Assembly: GCA_000934385.1 (NCBI GenBank)
Contig: KN880633.1
Coordinates: 1 to 44,654 of the forward strand
DNA length: 44,654 nt
Reading direction: 5' to 3'
Source: Cylindrobasidium torrendii FP15055 ss-10
Taxonomy: Eukaryota; Basidiomycota; Agaricomycetes; Agaricales; Physalacriaceae
Shown here: positions 1 to 11,112 of the stretch, one piece after another
Numbering within the stretch: position 1 is the first letter of the stretch
Layout: every line of letters begins with the position of its first letter
The notes under the pieces: model-generated
What the model saw: the letters and a program-made list of their open reading frames with translations, nothing else
The model's database searches: none
What the model was told of the DNA's origin: nothing
Translations under genes and position numbers: made by a program

Positions 1-389
1 GCGGCAATCAAGGACAGCCGAGTTGCCGGACACGTGAATTACCCGATATATGGGGGGGTGGTCGACCACCCTACCTGATGATCTCTGTCCGTTATCGGCC
101 GATCACGTCCCTCTTGGCGCCACCGATCGCTCATGTTTGGCTGAACCAAACGATACATCGGACCGAGCTGCCGGATTTTGATATCTGTCCATCCACGGTC
201 ATTGTCATATAGACACCCTCTGCCTGCTCACGTACATTTGGCCATGGTCAGCAAGAAGACGAAAGAAGCGCGGCGTGCAGCAAAACAGGCAGACTCTACG
301 TGTGTATTCCGTGGAATTTCCATTCCACAAGAATTGGCGCTGATCGATGCTTTTTGGCTTTTGTCAGCGCTTCGCCAACGGACTCGAAG
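1..389. other. 5' flank of the TPR-DnaJ gene
   Basis: No gene is visible here. A CACGTG E-box-like palindrome lies at 31-36, and the rest is ordinary intergenic sequence upstream of the first gene. The DnaJ gene's frame is open upstream to 300, but the ATG at 390 is preferred because the TPR-like protein begins cleanly there. Confidence 0.5.
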
Positions 390-2093
390 ATGAACGGGAC
401 GGCCAGTGGTAGCAACGCATCCGCCGCGGACGATGACGACGGCCACTCCGAGGTGGAGGACTCCCAGCCACCACCAGAACCTGAAGATCCAGCGGTGCGC
501 GCAGAGCGACTCAAGGAGCAAGGGAACGGCGCATTCAAGGCGCAGAGATACGCAGAGGCGGTCAGGCTGTATTCTGAAGCTATTGGTGCGTCGTTGTCCG
601 TGACGTGGCGCAAAAAGTGCTGAGGAAGCTTCTAGAATTGAACCCCTCCGAGCCTGCGTACCGCACGAATCGAGCGGCATCTTACATGAGCTTGAAGAAG
701 TTCCGCAAGGCGTTGGACGATTGCCAGCAAGCTGCGGGGATGCAGAGCGCTACCCCATCGCCGAAGACGTTATTGCGGCTGGCTCGGTGTCAGGCTGCAC
801 TTGGCCTCGCGACCCCCGCGCTGTCGACATTAAGCACTATTCAACCTCAAGATGCCGCAGTTACCCAGCTCCAGAAAAAGATAAATGAACTCCAATCGCA
901 TCTGGCCAACTTTGAAGCTGCGCGGCAGAGGAAGGAATGGCCCATGGCGCGTTTGTCACTTGACAAGTGCATCCAGAGCATCGACGCGGATGGCGAAGAG
1001 GTCCCGAGCGAATGGAGATTGTGGCGCGTTGAGATTGAGCTAGCCAAGGGCAATTGGGAGGGCGCAAACCAGGCTGCAAGTGACGCACTCCGCTTGAACC
1101 CCAACTCTCCGGAAATCCTGTCTCTTCGTGGACTTGTCATGTTCATCGAGGGTAAGCTCAGCACAGCCGCTACCCACGCCGCGAATGCTCTTCGCTTGGA
1201 CCCCTCATACACTCCTGCAATGCGGCTGCGAAGGCGCGTGAAGGACGTTGAACGGCTCAAGGACGAGGGTAACGCCTATTTCAAGAGCGGTAACCTGCAA
1301 GGCGCGCTAGACAAGTATGGTGAAGCTCTTGACATTGTCGGCTCTGCGGAAGAGGAGGGCAAGGGTGGCCAGATCCGTGCGACGTTGTTGTCGAACCGTG
1401 CAACTACACTCGTCAAGGTGTGTGCTGACATTGGTTCCCTGCGAGCTTCCTCTGACGATAATCTAGCTGAGCCAACATGAAGATGCTCTCAAGGACATTG
1501 AGGCCTCGATTGAGCTTTCCGGCCGTGCCTTCAAGCCGTATCGTACACGCGCAAGAATCAACCTTCATCTGGAACGTTACGAATCTGCGGTGCAAGACTT
1601 CAAGTCGGCCATACAATACGCGCAGGACGATGTTGGCGTATCCTCTGAGCGCGACATCAGAGAGTTGCGGTCTGAGCTCAAGAAAGCTGAGGCTGCTCTG
1701 AAGCGAAGCAAGAGCAAGGATTACTACAAGATCCTTGGACTCGCGCGGGACTGCGACTCGTCCGAGATCAAGAAAGCTTACCGCCGCGAATCTTTGCGGC
1801 ACCATCCCGACAAGGGTGGTGACGAGGAAAAGTTCAAACTTGTTGTAGAGGCGCACACGGTGTTGTCGGATCCTCAGCGTAGAGAACGCTATGACCTGGG
1901 TGAAGACGAGGACGGCATGAACGAAGGTGGTCATGGCGGTTTCGGAGGAGGTATGGGTGGCATGAGCGAAGCTGATTTGGCAAACATATTTGCTCAGTTC
2001 TCTGGTGGTCCGTTCAGTGGCGGCGGCGGATTTGGTGGAGGTAGACGCGGTGGTAGTGGCTTTGGCGGCCACAGCCATGGCTTTGCATTCTAG
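390..2093 (+). CDS. TPR-repeat and J-domain co-chaperone (DNAJC7/TPR2 type)
   Basis: Three exons: 390-585, 636-1417, and 1467-2093, giving 534 aa. The introns are 50 and 49 nt and keep phase. The protein has an acidic N-terminus, then TPR-type helices (from the LKEQGNGAF motif near residue 47 to about 385), then a J domain at about 411-475 with the HPD motif at 439-441, and a glycine-rich C-terminus. This order matches the DNAJC7/TPR2 family, whose TPRs hold Hsp70 and Hsp90 while the J domain stimulates Hsp70 ATPase. By family it is a cytosolic protein that passes clients between the two chaperones. The HPD motif is intact, so it should be active. The exact number of TPRs was not computed. 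The identification is firm at family level; one-to-one orthology is inferred. Confidence 0.92.
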
Positions 2094-2500
2094 TATATGT
2101 ACTACTTGCTCTGCAGCTTGTTTGCGTATATCACTGAATCGTTGTTGTTCTTGTGTTAATGTATCTATACATGCTTTCTTTGCATTTTCGAGCAGTGGCA
2201 CCTAGCCAGGGTTGGGGTTAGCGGCCCCGAGTGATATACCATCGCGTTACACGTGATCACGACCCCCGGTGGCAGTAATTATTATTATATTCGTTGGATG
2301 GATGTACGGTGGTTTGGCTGGCTTTTGATAGAACAAGGTCAGTCTATACAAGCGATAACAATTGTTGTTGTTACCAGAGTCCAAACAAAGGTCGAAAGTT
2401 GACAAAAAGCAGATGTAAACCAACAAAAGTGATCGAAAGTTCACAGCCACAGCCACCTTTGTATTGCTTTCCTTTCCCCCATCATCACCAACCTGGAAAG
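2094..2500. other. Intergenic, DnaJ gene to DOT1
   Basis: This holds the 3' flank of the DnaJ gene and the DOT1 promoter. A CACGTG motif lies at 2250-2255. A pyrimidine-rich stretch directly precedes the DOT1 start codon. No gene is visible. Confidence 0.5.
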
Positions 2501-4212
2501 ATGGCGACTTCAACTACAACGATAACCATGAACCGCGGGAAGCAACGTGCTACGAATAGCATAGACATTCACGCGTCTTCCTCTTCGTCCACCGGAGCCA
2601 GACGTGGACCAGCGGCGCCTACTGCTACGGCGAAATCCCGCAAGCCTTCGCCGACGTCCTCCACAAGCAACGCAAAGAAAAGAAGATCCCCGGATGCTCA
2701 GGTGGCATCTTCGAGCGCAAAACGCGTCAAGACTACCAAACCCAAGGACACAGAGGGTGACTGGCGTGGCGGAGATTCGGAGCGTTCACGCTCCCCGGAG
2801 CCTGTGTTCCGCGGCTCGAAGAAACGTCCGGCGCTATCTTCCTCAACAGGCCCTGCAAAACGCCAGAAGCCATGGATTGGGGTCGCGTTTGACCCCGAGA
2901 ACCGTCGTATCGAGTCGTATGATGCTGTTTGGCCGCACCTGCGCACCTACATAGAATGTGCGTCGTCCTAAAACTTACCAGGCTTTTTCTCAACTGTTTA
3001 GATTTCCGAAACCCCCAAGATCCCGACGATTATTGGTTCAAGCCCAGTCCGGACGAATCACCGATAGTCGAGTTAGAATTCCCTAATAACCTTGCGACCG
3101 AAGAATTCATCCTACTTCAACCCAAGGACGAGGATCATTACAACCCCATCTATGATCTGGAAGCAAGTGTGTACGCCATAGTCGAGCATTACGTCCCGAA
3201 AGAACATCGGCATTTGTTTGGCAACGTCCCGCGCGACGACCGGAATCTTTGTGACTCTGATGATGATACCCCCCTTCGCCAAGCAGTGCCAAAGACGGGC
3301 TCAACACCCATCCATCTCCTTCGGCGTGCCATAAAGGAGCGTAATGGTCCTCTGTTCATTACGGCTGTCGATGAATTCAACCAACGCATGCGCATGCTCA
3401 AGTACCGCCCCCTCGACCCCGATCCATTCACCACACCCGAACCGAACTACCTCATCACGCATGCTAGGACATGGGACGACATCCCGAAGAAGCTCCTCAT
3501 GCAAATCCTGGAGGAAAACTACCAGCGCTGTGTCGGTCCTCACGTCCCCAAGCTCAAGGTGTACACTGCCTTCTCCAGCAATGTGTACGGCGAAATATGT
3601 CCCCCTTTCCTTTACCGTATCCTCCAGGAGGCCGGCATCAACGAAAATTCGCTCTTCATGGACCTGGGCAGTGGCGTGGGTAACCTTGTGGTTCAGGCAG
3701 CCTTGCAGACGGGGTGCAGGAGCTATGGTATCGAGCAGAGTGACGAGCCGGCGAAGATCGCGGAAAACATGGTGCCCGAGTTCAAGCAGCGGTGCGCGAT
3801 GTGGGGCATCCAGCCTGGCGAGATCGAGGTCGAGCATGGGGATATGTTGACGAGCAAGCGTGTGAACGAGCTTATGCCGCAAGCCGACTTGGTTCTGGTG
3901 GACAACAAGATGTTTGACCAGGCGTTGAATGAGTCCCTGCGGCCCAAATTCCTCGATCTCAAGGAGGGCGCGATTGTGGTCAGCCTCAGTCCGTTTGCGC
4001 CGCCGAAGAACCAGCGGATGAACGAGAGGAATTTGGACGTGATATGGAGTATACTGGCGGTCGAGGAGAAGAGCTATCGCAGCGGGGATGTGAGCTGGGG
4101 GAGTGGTGAGGGATCGTACTATGTGCACACGGTTGACCGGGAGGGGTACAGTGAGGCGAGAGAAAAGTTCCAGGCGCAGAGGGGACAGTCACGGCGGACG
4201 AGGAGCTCATGA
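2501..4212 (+). CDS. DOT1: Histone H3 lysine-79 methyltransferase DOT1
   Basis: Two exons, 2501-2957 and 3002-4212, with a 44-nt intron, give 555 aa. The first 140 residues are Ser/Lys/Arg-rich and disordered, as expected for a DNA- or nucleosome-contacting tail. The C-terminal catalytic domain carries the SAM-binding motif DLGSGVG at about 373-379, preceded by the YGEI substrate-loop region, and followed by the VDNKMF motif near 452-457, the Asn-containing motif conserved in DOT1 enzymes. The end (DVSWGSGEGSYYVHTV) also fits the family. DOT1 is the non-SET enzyme that methylates H3K79 in nucleosomes and influences silencing, elongation, and checkpoint signalling. All key motifs are present and no truncation is seen. 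The start at 2501 directly follows a CT-rich leader. Confidence 0.95.
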
Positions 4213-4943
4213 GATGTCTTCCTACTTGAAGCAATCGAGGTTGGGTTTGGACGAGTAGACAAATACCAAGACGCTGGATTCACTCACATCACATAGTTTT
4301 TACTGTTTTCGCTATCTCTCTTATTCTTTTTCAGTTATTTCATTCTAATCAATATACCAGAAATACAGTTGTGCGTGTAATTCACTGGTGGAGGCATGAG
4401 TCCTTATTTAAACGTCTTAGTGACATTGAAAATCCCGAGTTCAACGGAATGCTTGAGCAAGATCTCCTTCACTGCGTGGTATTGAAGTCGTTCTTATCAT
4501 GTAGCCAGATACGTATATATAAAGGCAAAAGAGCATGAAAGCACTGTGAAAGCATCCCGTGCACGATACACAATCTGACAGGACAAATATGCCGCGGTGA
4601 CACAGCATGACTTTGTCGCCAAGCCGGTGTTACTCTTATTTAGCTTTGAACTATCTCGTACCCCAGGAAATTAGCTACAATAGAATTACAGCCATGGAAC
4701 GTTGGCAAGAACGAGATGATGACTTGTATTATGTAGGCACAATGGAAACGATCGATCAAGGCCAGGCCCAGTGTTTGCCCCCGTGACATACCTACTTAAT
4801 GCAGAATAAGGGACTGCTCAGCTTGAGTGGATTGACGTAATAAACCGATGAGTCTGCTGGTATGCTGCTCATCTGACAGACCTACGTAGGCTACGTAAGC
4901 TCCACCGACCTCATTCGACAGCTCGATACTAACAAACTTGAAT
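4213..4943. other. Intergenic, about 730 bases
   Basis: AT-rich sequence between DOT1 and the next plus-strand gene. No open frame with coding character and no RNA gene was recognised. The TATATATAA near 4514 has no gene immediately downstream. Confidence 0.4.
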
Positions 4944-5804
4944 ATGACCTCCCACCACCAACTAGGATATGGCAGTAATCCCTTGGCGCAGAAATTCAGC
5001 ATCCCCGCCGCGCCCATGAGCCCAGTGCCAAGGAATGGATTTTACGAGCCTTGCTCAAGCTCTTCTTTGCCTTCCGACATAGTCCCCGGAGTCCCAGATC
5101 CATTCGGCATTCGAGGGCTACCCCCACCGTACACTCGCCGTCGTCCCCTCCCCCCAATCCCTCAACCTGTTATAACAGAGATAGTACCCGACTCGCCCCA
5201 GCAGACGTCGCCTCAGCAGACATCACCTGTCTCCTCCGCTCGTTCCACCCACGCAGAAACACCAACTACCGACTACCAACCAACTCTTAGGCCGACCTAC
5301 GGACGCCCTCTTTTGAACGGCAATCTCGTCCTCGTATTTCCCATAGGACACGAAAGATGTCCCAAATGTCAGCGCCTATTTCCCCGCACACGAGGCACCC
5401 ATGCTCACAGTCGTCTATTAGGCAGAGACACGGGGTACAAGCTGAGCCACCCGTACGACCACAAACTGTGCAACAAGTGTTGGCAGAAGTACGGGAGACC
5501 GTTCACTGGACCGCTAACGTTCAGTGCCGACTTCAGCCCTGATGCTCCTTACCGCGACACACTTCAGCAACCCATAAACTGGGGACACAGCCCCTCCCGT
5601 TCTGTGCAGCAGGCAGCACAAACGACTGGGGGTCATGCTAGAGGCGCGTCTATAGCTAGTACGAACGGAAGAGGGACGGACAATGTTTTTGCGCATCCCG
5701 ACTGGGGCAAGAAGAAGAAGTGCAAGACATGCAGAGGCCACGGAATAGTGTATGTACTTTCTGTTGGAGATGCGTGCCCCGCATGTCGCGGCACAGGATA
5801 CTAG
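4944..5804 (+). CDS. Cysteine-rich protein with DnaJ-like CxxCxGxG zinc motifs
   Basis: A single-exon frame of 286 aa from the ATG at 4944; the frame extends slightly upstream but has no earlier ATG. The N-terminal half is Pro/Ser-rich and contains the PPPY sequence (RGLPPPYTRRR), a possible WW-domain ligand. The middle has a CPKC...CNKC pair (around residues 138 and 176). The end has two CxxCxGxG units (CKTCRGHG and CPACRGTG), the zinc-binding repeat found in DnaJ type-I proteins and in small chaperone-like proteins. No J domain is present, so it is not a DnaJ itself. It may be a zinc protein acting in protein interactions. Function is unknown; the recognised pieces are motifs only. Confidence 0.7.
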   Translation: MTSHHQLGYGSNPLAQKFSIPAAPMSPVPRNGFYEPCSSSSLPSDIVPGVPDPFGIRGLPPPYTRRRPLPPIPQPVITEIVPDSPQQTSPQQTSPVSSARSTHAETPTTDYQPTLRPTYGRPLLNGNLVLVFPIGHERCPKCQRLFPRTRGTHAHSRLLGRDTGYKLSHPYDHKLCNKCWQKYGRPFTGPLTFSADFSPDAPYRDTLQQPINWGHSPSRSVQQAAQTTGGHARGASIASTNGRGTDNVFAHPDWGKKKKCKTCRGHGIVYVLSVGDACPACRGTGY

Positions 5805-6062
5805 GTTGTTACTACTATTAACTGCCGCTTTCCCTTTGATTGTCCGAGCCAGCTTCAGAGCCTGTCGAAGGATACTTATTCAAGGTACTTGTTGCAGCGT
5901 ATGCCTGCCGCCTGTGACCGCAACGTCTATCCAGACGTGTTGAGGCGTCCGCCACATTCAAGATGTCAGCTGACCTTGTGGCCTTCGGGCTTCACGGGAG
6001 TACATAAGCTAGCTTTCCGTGAGATCGCAACACCTGGATTCACACTTCATTATACTCTCTCA

Positions 6063-6460
6063 ATGCCCTCCCACCAAGCGCCAAGCGACAGACTCAGATT
6101 GGCATCTAGTTCTCGTACTATGATGGCGCCGCTATCCTCATACTTGCGAGGAGAATTGCCGCCTCCATATACAACACATCCCAACACGAAATCGGGAGAA
6201 GTCACTATTGCGTACACCCCATTCCCACTCCCCCGCGTCCTCCGCCCAAGTCAAGGTCGCAGCATAACCCACCCGCCTCAAAACGTCGGCCTGTACTTGC
6301 ACCAACGCCTGCCACTCCCAGAGTTACGCGCCATCGTGGAAATCCAAGCGACGTCGAGCGGCAGAACAAAGCAAGGTCGAAATCCCCCTTGGCGCCCTCG
6401 AAGAACAATGCAAGCGCTCGTTTGCGGCGTGTTGATCGACTTATTCAGGCCCGCACTTAG
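6063..6460 (+). CDS. Possible small two-exon gene, unknown function
   Basis: Tentative model: exons 6063-6200 and 6251-6460 with a 50-nt GT-AG intron, giving 115 aa. Support comes from the frame: exon 1 reads RGELPPPYTTHP and the downstream exon reads as a Ser/Arg/Pro-rich tail (ESRSQHNPPASKRRPV...), whereas the unspliced frame changes character midway. The PPPYT motif resembles the one in the upstream gene at 4944 (RGLPPPYTRR), so this could be a diverged partial duplicate. There is no recognisable domain. It may not be a gene at all; RNA evidence would decide. Confidence 0.3.
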
Positions 6461-6812
6461 CGCATGCCGACTCTTAAAAACACTCAGTACGGTATGATAA
6501 GGAGCTTTTAGATCCGATAGCACTACCCAAATCACACAAGGACATAATAGGGAGTAGAACTTACCACGTACCTACACCTTAATACTAGAATACTATTCAT
6601 CGTCCGTTGTATCCTGCCATATATATATGAATCCTTTTCTGCATTCAGTCTTCTCTCGAGAGTCGAGTCTCTATGGCACCTCAGAAGACAAAAGAAGAAC
6701 AAGACAAAAGAACGTGTGTGAATTGCAAAACAACATCTTAAACAATAAATAAATAAGGACTAAGTTTCCCATACAACCAGGTTCCCAAAAAATGCACAAA
6801 AGACAGCGACGC
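6461..6812. other. Intergenic, 3' flank of chitinase gene
   Basis: This sequence lies between the tentative small plus-strand gene and the stop codon of the minus-strand chitinase. It contains an AT-rich tract with AATAAATAAATAA near 6743, a plausible place for polyadenylation of the chitinase when read on either strand. No gene is visible. Confidence 0.4.
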
Positions 6813-8409
6813 TTATGGGTGTCTGCGGCGGACGCGCTGCATGCTCCTCTTCGATGGCGTCGCTGTGGACTCGACGACGGGACCAGTGGCAGTTCCCGCG
6901 ACAACGACGTTCGTCGCCTGAGCCTTGTTAACAATATGGACGGAGTCGGTTTGGATGAGCTTCGCAGCGTCGACAATGGAAGAGCAAGCGCCCTGGTCTT
7001 TCCAGACGAAGCCACCGTCGCCGTTGGAGTCAGGCTGACCGGGAGTGTCGCCCTGGGTCCACCATCCGGCGGTCCAAAGCTCTCCGTTGTAGCTGACTTG
7101 GTCTCCGCCAACGTACTGGAAGTGAGTCAGTTTCAATGGAGTGGTTTCAAAAGGATGAAGACTTACGATGCTAGAGCTGTCCCAGGCAGAAACACCTCCA
7201 CAGCTGGCACCGCCAGTTGGGGCTGGGGGCGCGGCCGTGGTGGTTGCGCTGCCTCCGCCAGTGGAACCACCAAGAGCAGATTTCACAGTAGAGTCGATGC
7301 GGCCATTAGCTACATGACACCATTAGTTCTATACCATAAGCTAGGACTGTGATATGCTGCTTACCAAACGCTTGGGAGGCATCCCAGAGCATAACACCAC
7401 CAAAGGACGAGTACTGGTCCCTAGTCTCCGTCGCAATCTGCGAGAGTTTGGCAGCATCGACGTATTGCCCAGCGTTGGCCGCGGTGTCGCTAGCAGGAGC
7501 GCCGACATATATCTTGACATCCGGGTTCGGGCTCACGGTCTTGGCCCAGTTATCCCAGGTGCCAAAGTTCCACGCGTTCTTGTTATCGTAGTTCAGGACA
7601 ACACAGTCATTGTTGTAAAACTGGATATAGATGGAGTCGAAAGGAACTGCAGAGATAGCCTCGCCGACGTATGCGTCAGGGAATACACACTGTGGTGCGG
7701 CGGTGAGGTAGTATTTCTTGTCGAGGCCGTCGCTGATGCTGCGGAACTTTTTGGCAAAGGCGGCATAGCCGATGCTGGAGCCGCCCTCGATGTCGAGATC
7801 GATGCCGTCGAGGACGACGTTGCCGAAGGGACGGGTGCTGCTGGAGCCACCGAGGAAGAGGTCCCAGATGGTCGTTGCGAATTCTTCAGCCTGGGCGTCG
7901 CCGGTGAAGATGGCGCCTCCTGTTGCACCACCCAGAGAAATGAGGATAAGCTTGCCTTTGGCCTGGCATGCAGATATCTCGGACTCCAGGAACTGGCAGT
8001 TGGCTAGGTTGGTTCCCGGGAATACACCGCCGTCAGCGCTGCAAGTCTATGGAGAGTGTTAGAGGCACTGGGCTGAGAGAGGAGATGTGTGTGTGGCGTA
8101 CGTTGGCCAGATTGATCTCTGGAAGACCGCCAGTGGAAGAGTAAACTGCTACAAAAGCGAGCGGGATGACATCGATGGTGTCGTCGGCACAGTAGGTAGA
8201 GAGCGTCTGTTGCCAGTTCGTTGGGTCATTCTCATGCGTCGCGCCGTACGAGTTCTGGCCATAGTACATCACAATCTACACAGTCATCAGCAGACTGCTT
8301 CTGAGAGTGCCCACGGAGGACGTACATTGTTGTTTGCGGAATGGTCGTATGCCGACACCATGCCGACAAGAGCCGCCAAGGCGGAGAGGAAAGAAAAAGA
8401 ACGGAGCAT
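6813..8409 (-). CDS. Secreted GH18 class III chitinase with C-terminal CBM5/12
   Basis: Five exons, transcribed right to left: 8326-8409, 8102-8275, 7365-8046, 7167-7309, and 6813-7115, giving 461 aa. A signal peptide covers about 1-20 (MLRSFSFLSALAALVGMVSA). The catalytic domain follows, with the GH18 motif DGIDLDIE at 166-173; Glu173 is the expected acid/base. A Ser/Thr/Gly/Pro-rich linker leads to a CBM5/12 chitin-binding module at about 347-405, recognisable by WDSSSIYVGGDQVSYNG and the WWTQGDTPG segment. Family knowledge says it cleaves beta-1,4-GlcNAc bonds with retention, and it is probably exported to the cell wall or medium. After the CBM comes an extra tail of about 55 residues ending in a basic segment. 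A TATA box sits about 95 nt upstream. Confidence 0.93.
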
Positions 8410-9062
8410 TTCCAACGAAAGAGAAGAAAAAACTGGAAGCTCGAAGAGAAGGAAAGTGAGGGTGCTGAAGAAGCTGAAGTTCGAGAGTTTAGCCTCGACA
8501 CTTTTATACAAAAAGGCTTTTCCGACAACTTGACAGGGACAAAAAAGCGTACATGTTACCCAGTTGGAACAACGCAAAGCTTATTCCTTCGTCCTCATGG
8601 TCAGTTCAACTCAAACAGGCACTTTACCGAAAAGTGCGCTGAAAAGAAGGTGCTGATATCCCATAAATGGAATAGACGCAAAACAGACTCGCCGAGTTTT
8701 GATGAAATTGGTATCCTCGTGTGTTTGATGAGTGTTCGAGTATAACGCGCCTAGGCCCCGACAAAAGTTCCAAGTTGGATGCGCGCATCTCATCGTGTGC
8801 AGCCCAGTTTCAGTGGACGCTTAGCGCGCCGGAGAGCAATTCCTCAGCGCTCGATAGTCAAAAAGAGCGACGGGACGCGCCAACTGCGACTAGGAATGGG
8901 AGTTTGAGTAGCTCTGATGCCAGTGACGGTTGCAAACAAACGTCTGCACAGCCCGGCCCGGCAGAACATCATGATGGCGCATCAAAGATCCGATCGCCCT
9001 TGTCACTTGTCACTTGTTACTTCCATCTACACTTCTCTGCCTTAATCTCTCCTCCTCCTCTT
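8410..9062. promoter_or_regulatory. Divergent promoter region, chitinase and 187-aa gene
   Basis: This 650-base interval separates the minus-strand chitinase from the plus-strand gene at 9063, so it holds both 5' regions. A TATA box for the chitinase is at 8502-8508. A CT-rich leader directly precedes 9063. Open frames in the interval lack coding character. Confidence 0.5.
8502..8508 (-). promoter_or_regulatory. TATA box of the chitinase gene
   Basis: TATAAAA on the minus strand, about 95 nt upstream of the chitinase ATG at 8409. Position and sequence fit a core promoter; there is no direct evidence of use. Confidence 0.55.
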
Positions 9063-9626
9063 ATGGAGCCCATACCAACCCCGAAATGCATGCATATTTC
9101 CGAACTTCCCGATGCAGCTACGAAACGCGAAAATCTCGCAGCCGTGTTTGATACAGAACCTCTTCTGGCGAAGCATCTTAGCCTGGGAATGGCATACACT
9201 GTTGGTTCTGCCGTGGGCGAAGACCCTCCGACAATCGAATTATGCCTTGAGGCTTTCCAAAAACCTAACAAGGCTGGCGTGGAATTGACGACGGGCGCAC
9301 GCGCCTGGTCAAAACATGCAGCACGCGCGTTGGCCGAGGACGGCTGGTGGGGACGTCCGTCCGGGCCCGTCGCAGGCATCAACGCAAAGGCTCTCGAGCT
9401 GTTTTACAAGGTGATGGACCATGCGACGTGGCGCAACTTGCATTGGCTCCCGCACCAGATACTGGTGTATGAGGCGAGAGTCTTCGAGGGGTATGGGATG
9501 CGCTGGTCGAGGGACTGTGCGAAAAGTGAAGGTGGAGAGCAGGATGAATCCCCGCATCCGTGGGTCTTCCGAGGCTTTGTCGAGCCGATGATGGAGAATG
9601 GGCATGAGATTGGATGGCGGCATTAA
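9063..9626 (+). CDS. Conserved-looking hypothetical protein, 187 aa
   Basis: An intronless frame of 187 aa from the ATG at 9063. The open frame extends upstream to 8721, but that part is low-quality and the CT-rich leader TTAATCTCTCCTCCTCCTC ends just before this ATG. The protein looks globular, with many tryptophans in its C-terminal half (TWRNLHWLPHQILVYEARVFEGYGMRW, near 117-144, split here only for description). No signal peptide, membrane segment, or known motif was recognised. It could be a cytosolic enzyme or binding protein; I do not recognise the family and assign no function. It is divergent from the chitinase gene and shares its promoter region. Confidence 0.65.
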   Translation: MEPIPTPKCMHISELPDAATKRENLAAVFDTEPLLAKHLSLGMAYTVGSAVGEDPPTIELCLEAFQKPNKAGVELTTGARAWSKHAARALAEDGWWGRPSGPVAGINAKALELFYKVMDHATWRNLHWLPHQILVYEARVFEGYGMRWSRDCAKSEGGEQDESPHPWVFRGFVEPMMENGHEIGWRH

Positions 9627-9763
9627 TCGAGCCTCACAAGAGCAGTGTCTATTATGGCATTCAACAATATGGTATAGTGCAAGGGAAAAGGTAAGCAAAA
9701 GGTATCATAAGTATGTGGATGGGAAAGTGATGTATCGACGCGACAGAACAGGATATCTGGATT

Positions 9764-10459
9764 CTACAAGGTCAACCGCCTGAGGTCGTCTACACGCGGA
9801 TGGTGCGGCACATCGTCGGTGACGATGATTTTCTTTGGCATGGGGTCCTCCGACGCCTCATTTTCGCTTGTGGTCAGGAGTCCAGCCTTTTCGAGCAGGA
9901 TGTCCTCGGGCTCCTCCTCTGGGAGCGCCGAGATGGGCGGTCTGACGGACGCCAGAAGCTTGTCGTCCTCTCTGGGAAGCTCGGTGACCATAGGAAGAGG
10001 TGAGGCCATGGCATGAGGCGCATCAGGCAGAGGAAAGGGAGCATCTGCTAAGCCATGCGGAGAGCTCGGCCATTGCACCGACGGGCACAACCAGTTCTCA
10101 TTCTCATCAAACATGAAGTCCATGCCGTCCAACGTCAGGCCCATATCACCAACGTCGAACTCTACCTGGGGGTCGGTGATGGTTTCTGGAGGGTCCGCGC
10201 TCGGTGGAGGGAACAAGTCCAAAGCGAGGAAAGACTTCCTGAGAGGAGATGCTACACGCGATGCATGAGCAGGCGAATTATTAATAATGTAAACCACCAA
10301 GTACCCACGTTTGGTTTTGAACTCTTTCTTTTCATGTTTTTCGGCGCTGGGGACGGTGACGCGCCGTGGCCTGGGTCTGCTGTGGTTAACGCTCATGGGG
10401 ACGGGTCCTGCTTTGACCGGAGGATCAACGACTCGGTGGCCTCGTATTATCTTCCCCAT
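9764..10459 (-). CDS. Acidic, proline-rich hypothetical protein
   Basis: An open frame of 231 aa from an ATG at 10459. A minus-strand TATAAAA lies at 10472-10478, only about 13 nt from that ATG, so if that TATA is used the first usable start is Met22 at 10396. A 57-nt GT-AG segment at 10252-10308 is in frame; splicing it joins FKTK to PSPLRKSF and removes residues that look intronic, giving 212 aa (191 aa from Met22). The middle and C-terminal parts are acidic and proline-rich (for example EEEPEDILLEKAG), and the N-terminus is basic. There is no domain I recognise. It could be a transcriptional co-regulator, but that rests on composition only. Confidence 0.55.
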   Translation of the reverse strand: MGKIIRGHRVVDPPVKAGPVPMSVNHSRPRPRRVTVPSAEKHEKKEFKTKRGYLVVYIINNSPAHASRVASPLRKSFLALDLFPPPSADPPETITDPQVEFDVGDMGLTLDGMDFMFDENENWLCPSVQWPSSPHGLADAPFPLPDAPHAMASPLPMVTELPREDDKLLASVRPPISALPEEEPEDILLEKAGLLTTSENEASEDPMPKKIIVTDDVPHHPRVDDLRRLTL

Positions 10460-11112
10460 GGTCGGAACGTCTTTTATACAAGAGTCCTGCGTTGTTGTTC
10501 TTTTGTGGCTTCGTGTGAACGTAGCTTGGAGACAGGGTTATTGAGGCGAGAATAAGAGAGGCGATGATGGTGGTTACTAGTCAACGTGAAGAAGATGTGC
10601 CTTTGGTTTTTCAGCACGTCACACGCTGGGGTGGGAAAGAGTTTCCCGTTCCAATGACTCCTTCACATCAGCCGCATAGCATTCGGGGCAAGCTCCGGAC
10701 GATCCAAGCCACAATCCCAACTGTAATATACAAGTAATCCAGGCTGGGTTTCGATGAGAACTAGGACAATCTGAGTCTACAAAGGTCAAAGAGTCGGCCT
10801 GGTTGGTGCAAACCACGAGATCTGTTCACAGCTAAACGCGGGTCTTCGGCTTCAATGGGAAAATCCCTGCAGCGCCCCGGCACTGCTGCTTGAACTCAAT
10901 CTCCCTCTGCCGGTAAGGCTCACTTTGAGCCTCCAGCGGATTTGTAGGTAGCAAGATATGAGCAAATATATTATACTGTACACTGAGAAATACATAATGT
11001 ACGTCGGACTACCTCATGACGAGTTCGAATTCTGTTCGAATTCTTCTCCACTTAATCTAAACAGCCTCGTCCATCCAGTTCATGATCTATGCTCAGAAGG
11101 GTGCCGTGACAT
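10460..11112. other. Intergenic, about 650 bases
   Basis: This holds the promoter of the minus-strand acidic-protein gene (TATA at 10472-10478) and the 3' flank of the PHO85-type kinase. An AATTCTGTTCGAATTC repeat-like segment lies near 11028-11043. No gene is visible. Confidence 0.4.

Noticed and set aside
1413..2201. A 262-aa minus-strand open frame over the 3' part of the DnaJ gene
   Set aside because: It is a mirror of the codon structure of the J-domain exon, which has a clear HPD motif and splice sites on the plus strand.
3301..4128. A 275-aa minus-strand frame opposite DOT1
   Set aside because: Shadow frame; the plus strand carries the complete methyltransferase motifs.
11026..11043. 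Repeated TTCGAATTC as a tRNA T-arm
   Set aside because: No cloverleaf could be drawn around it; no tRNA was found in the window.
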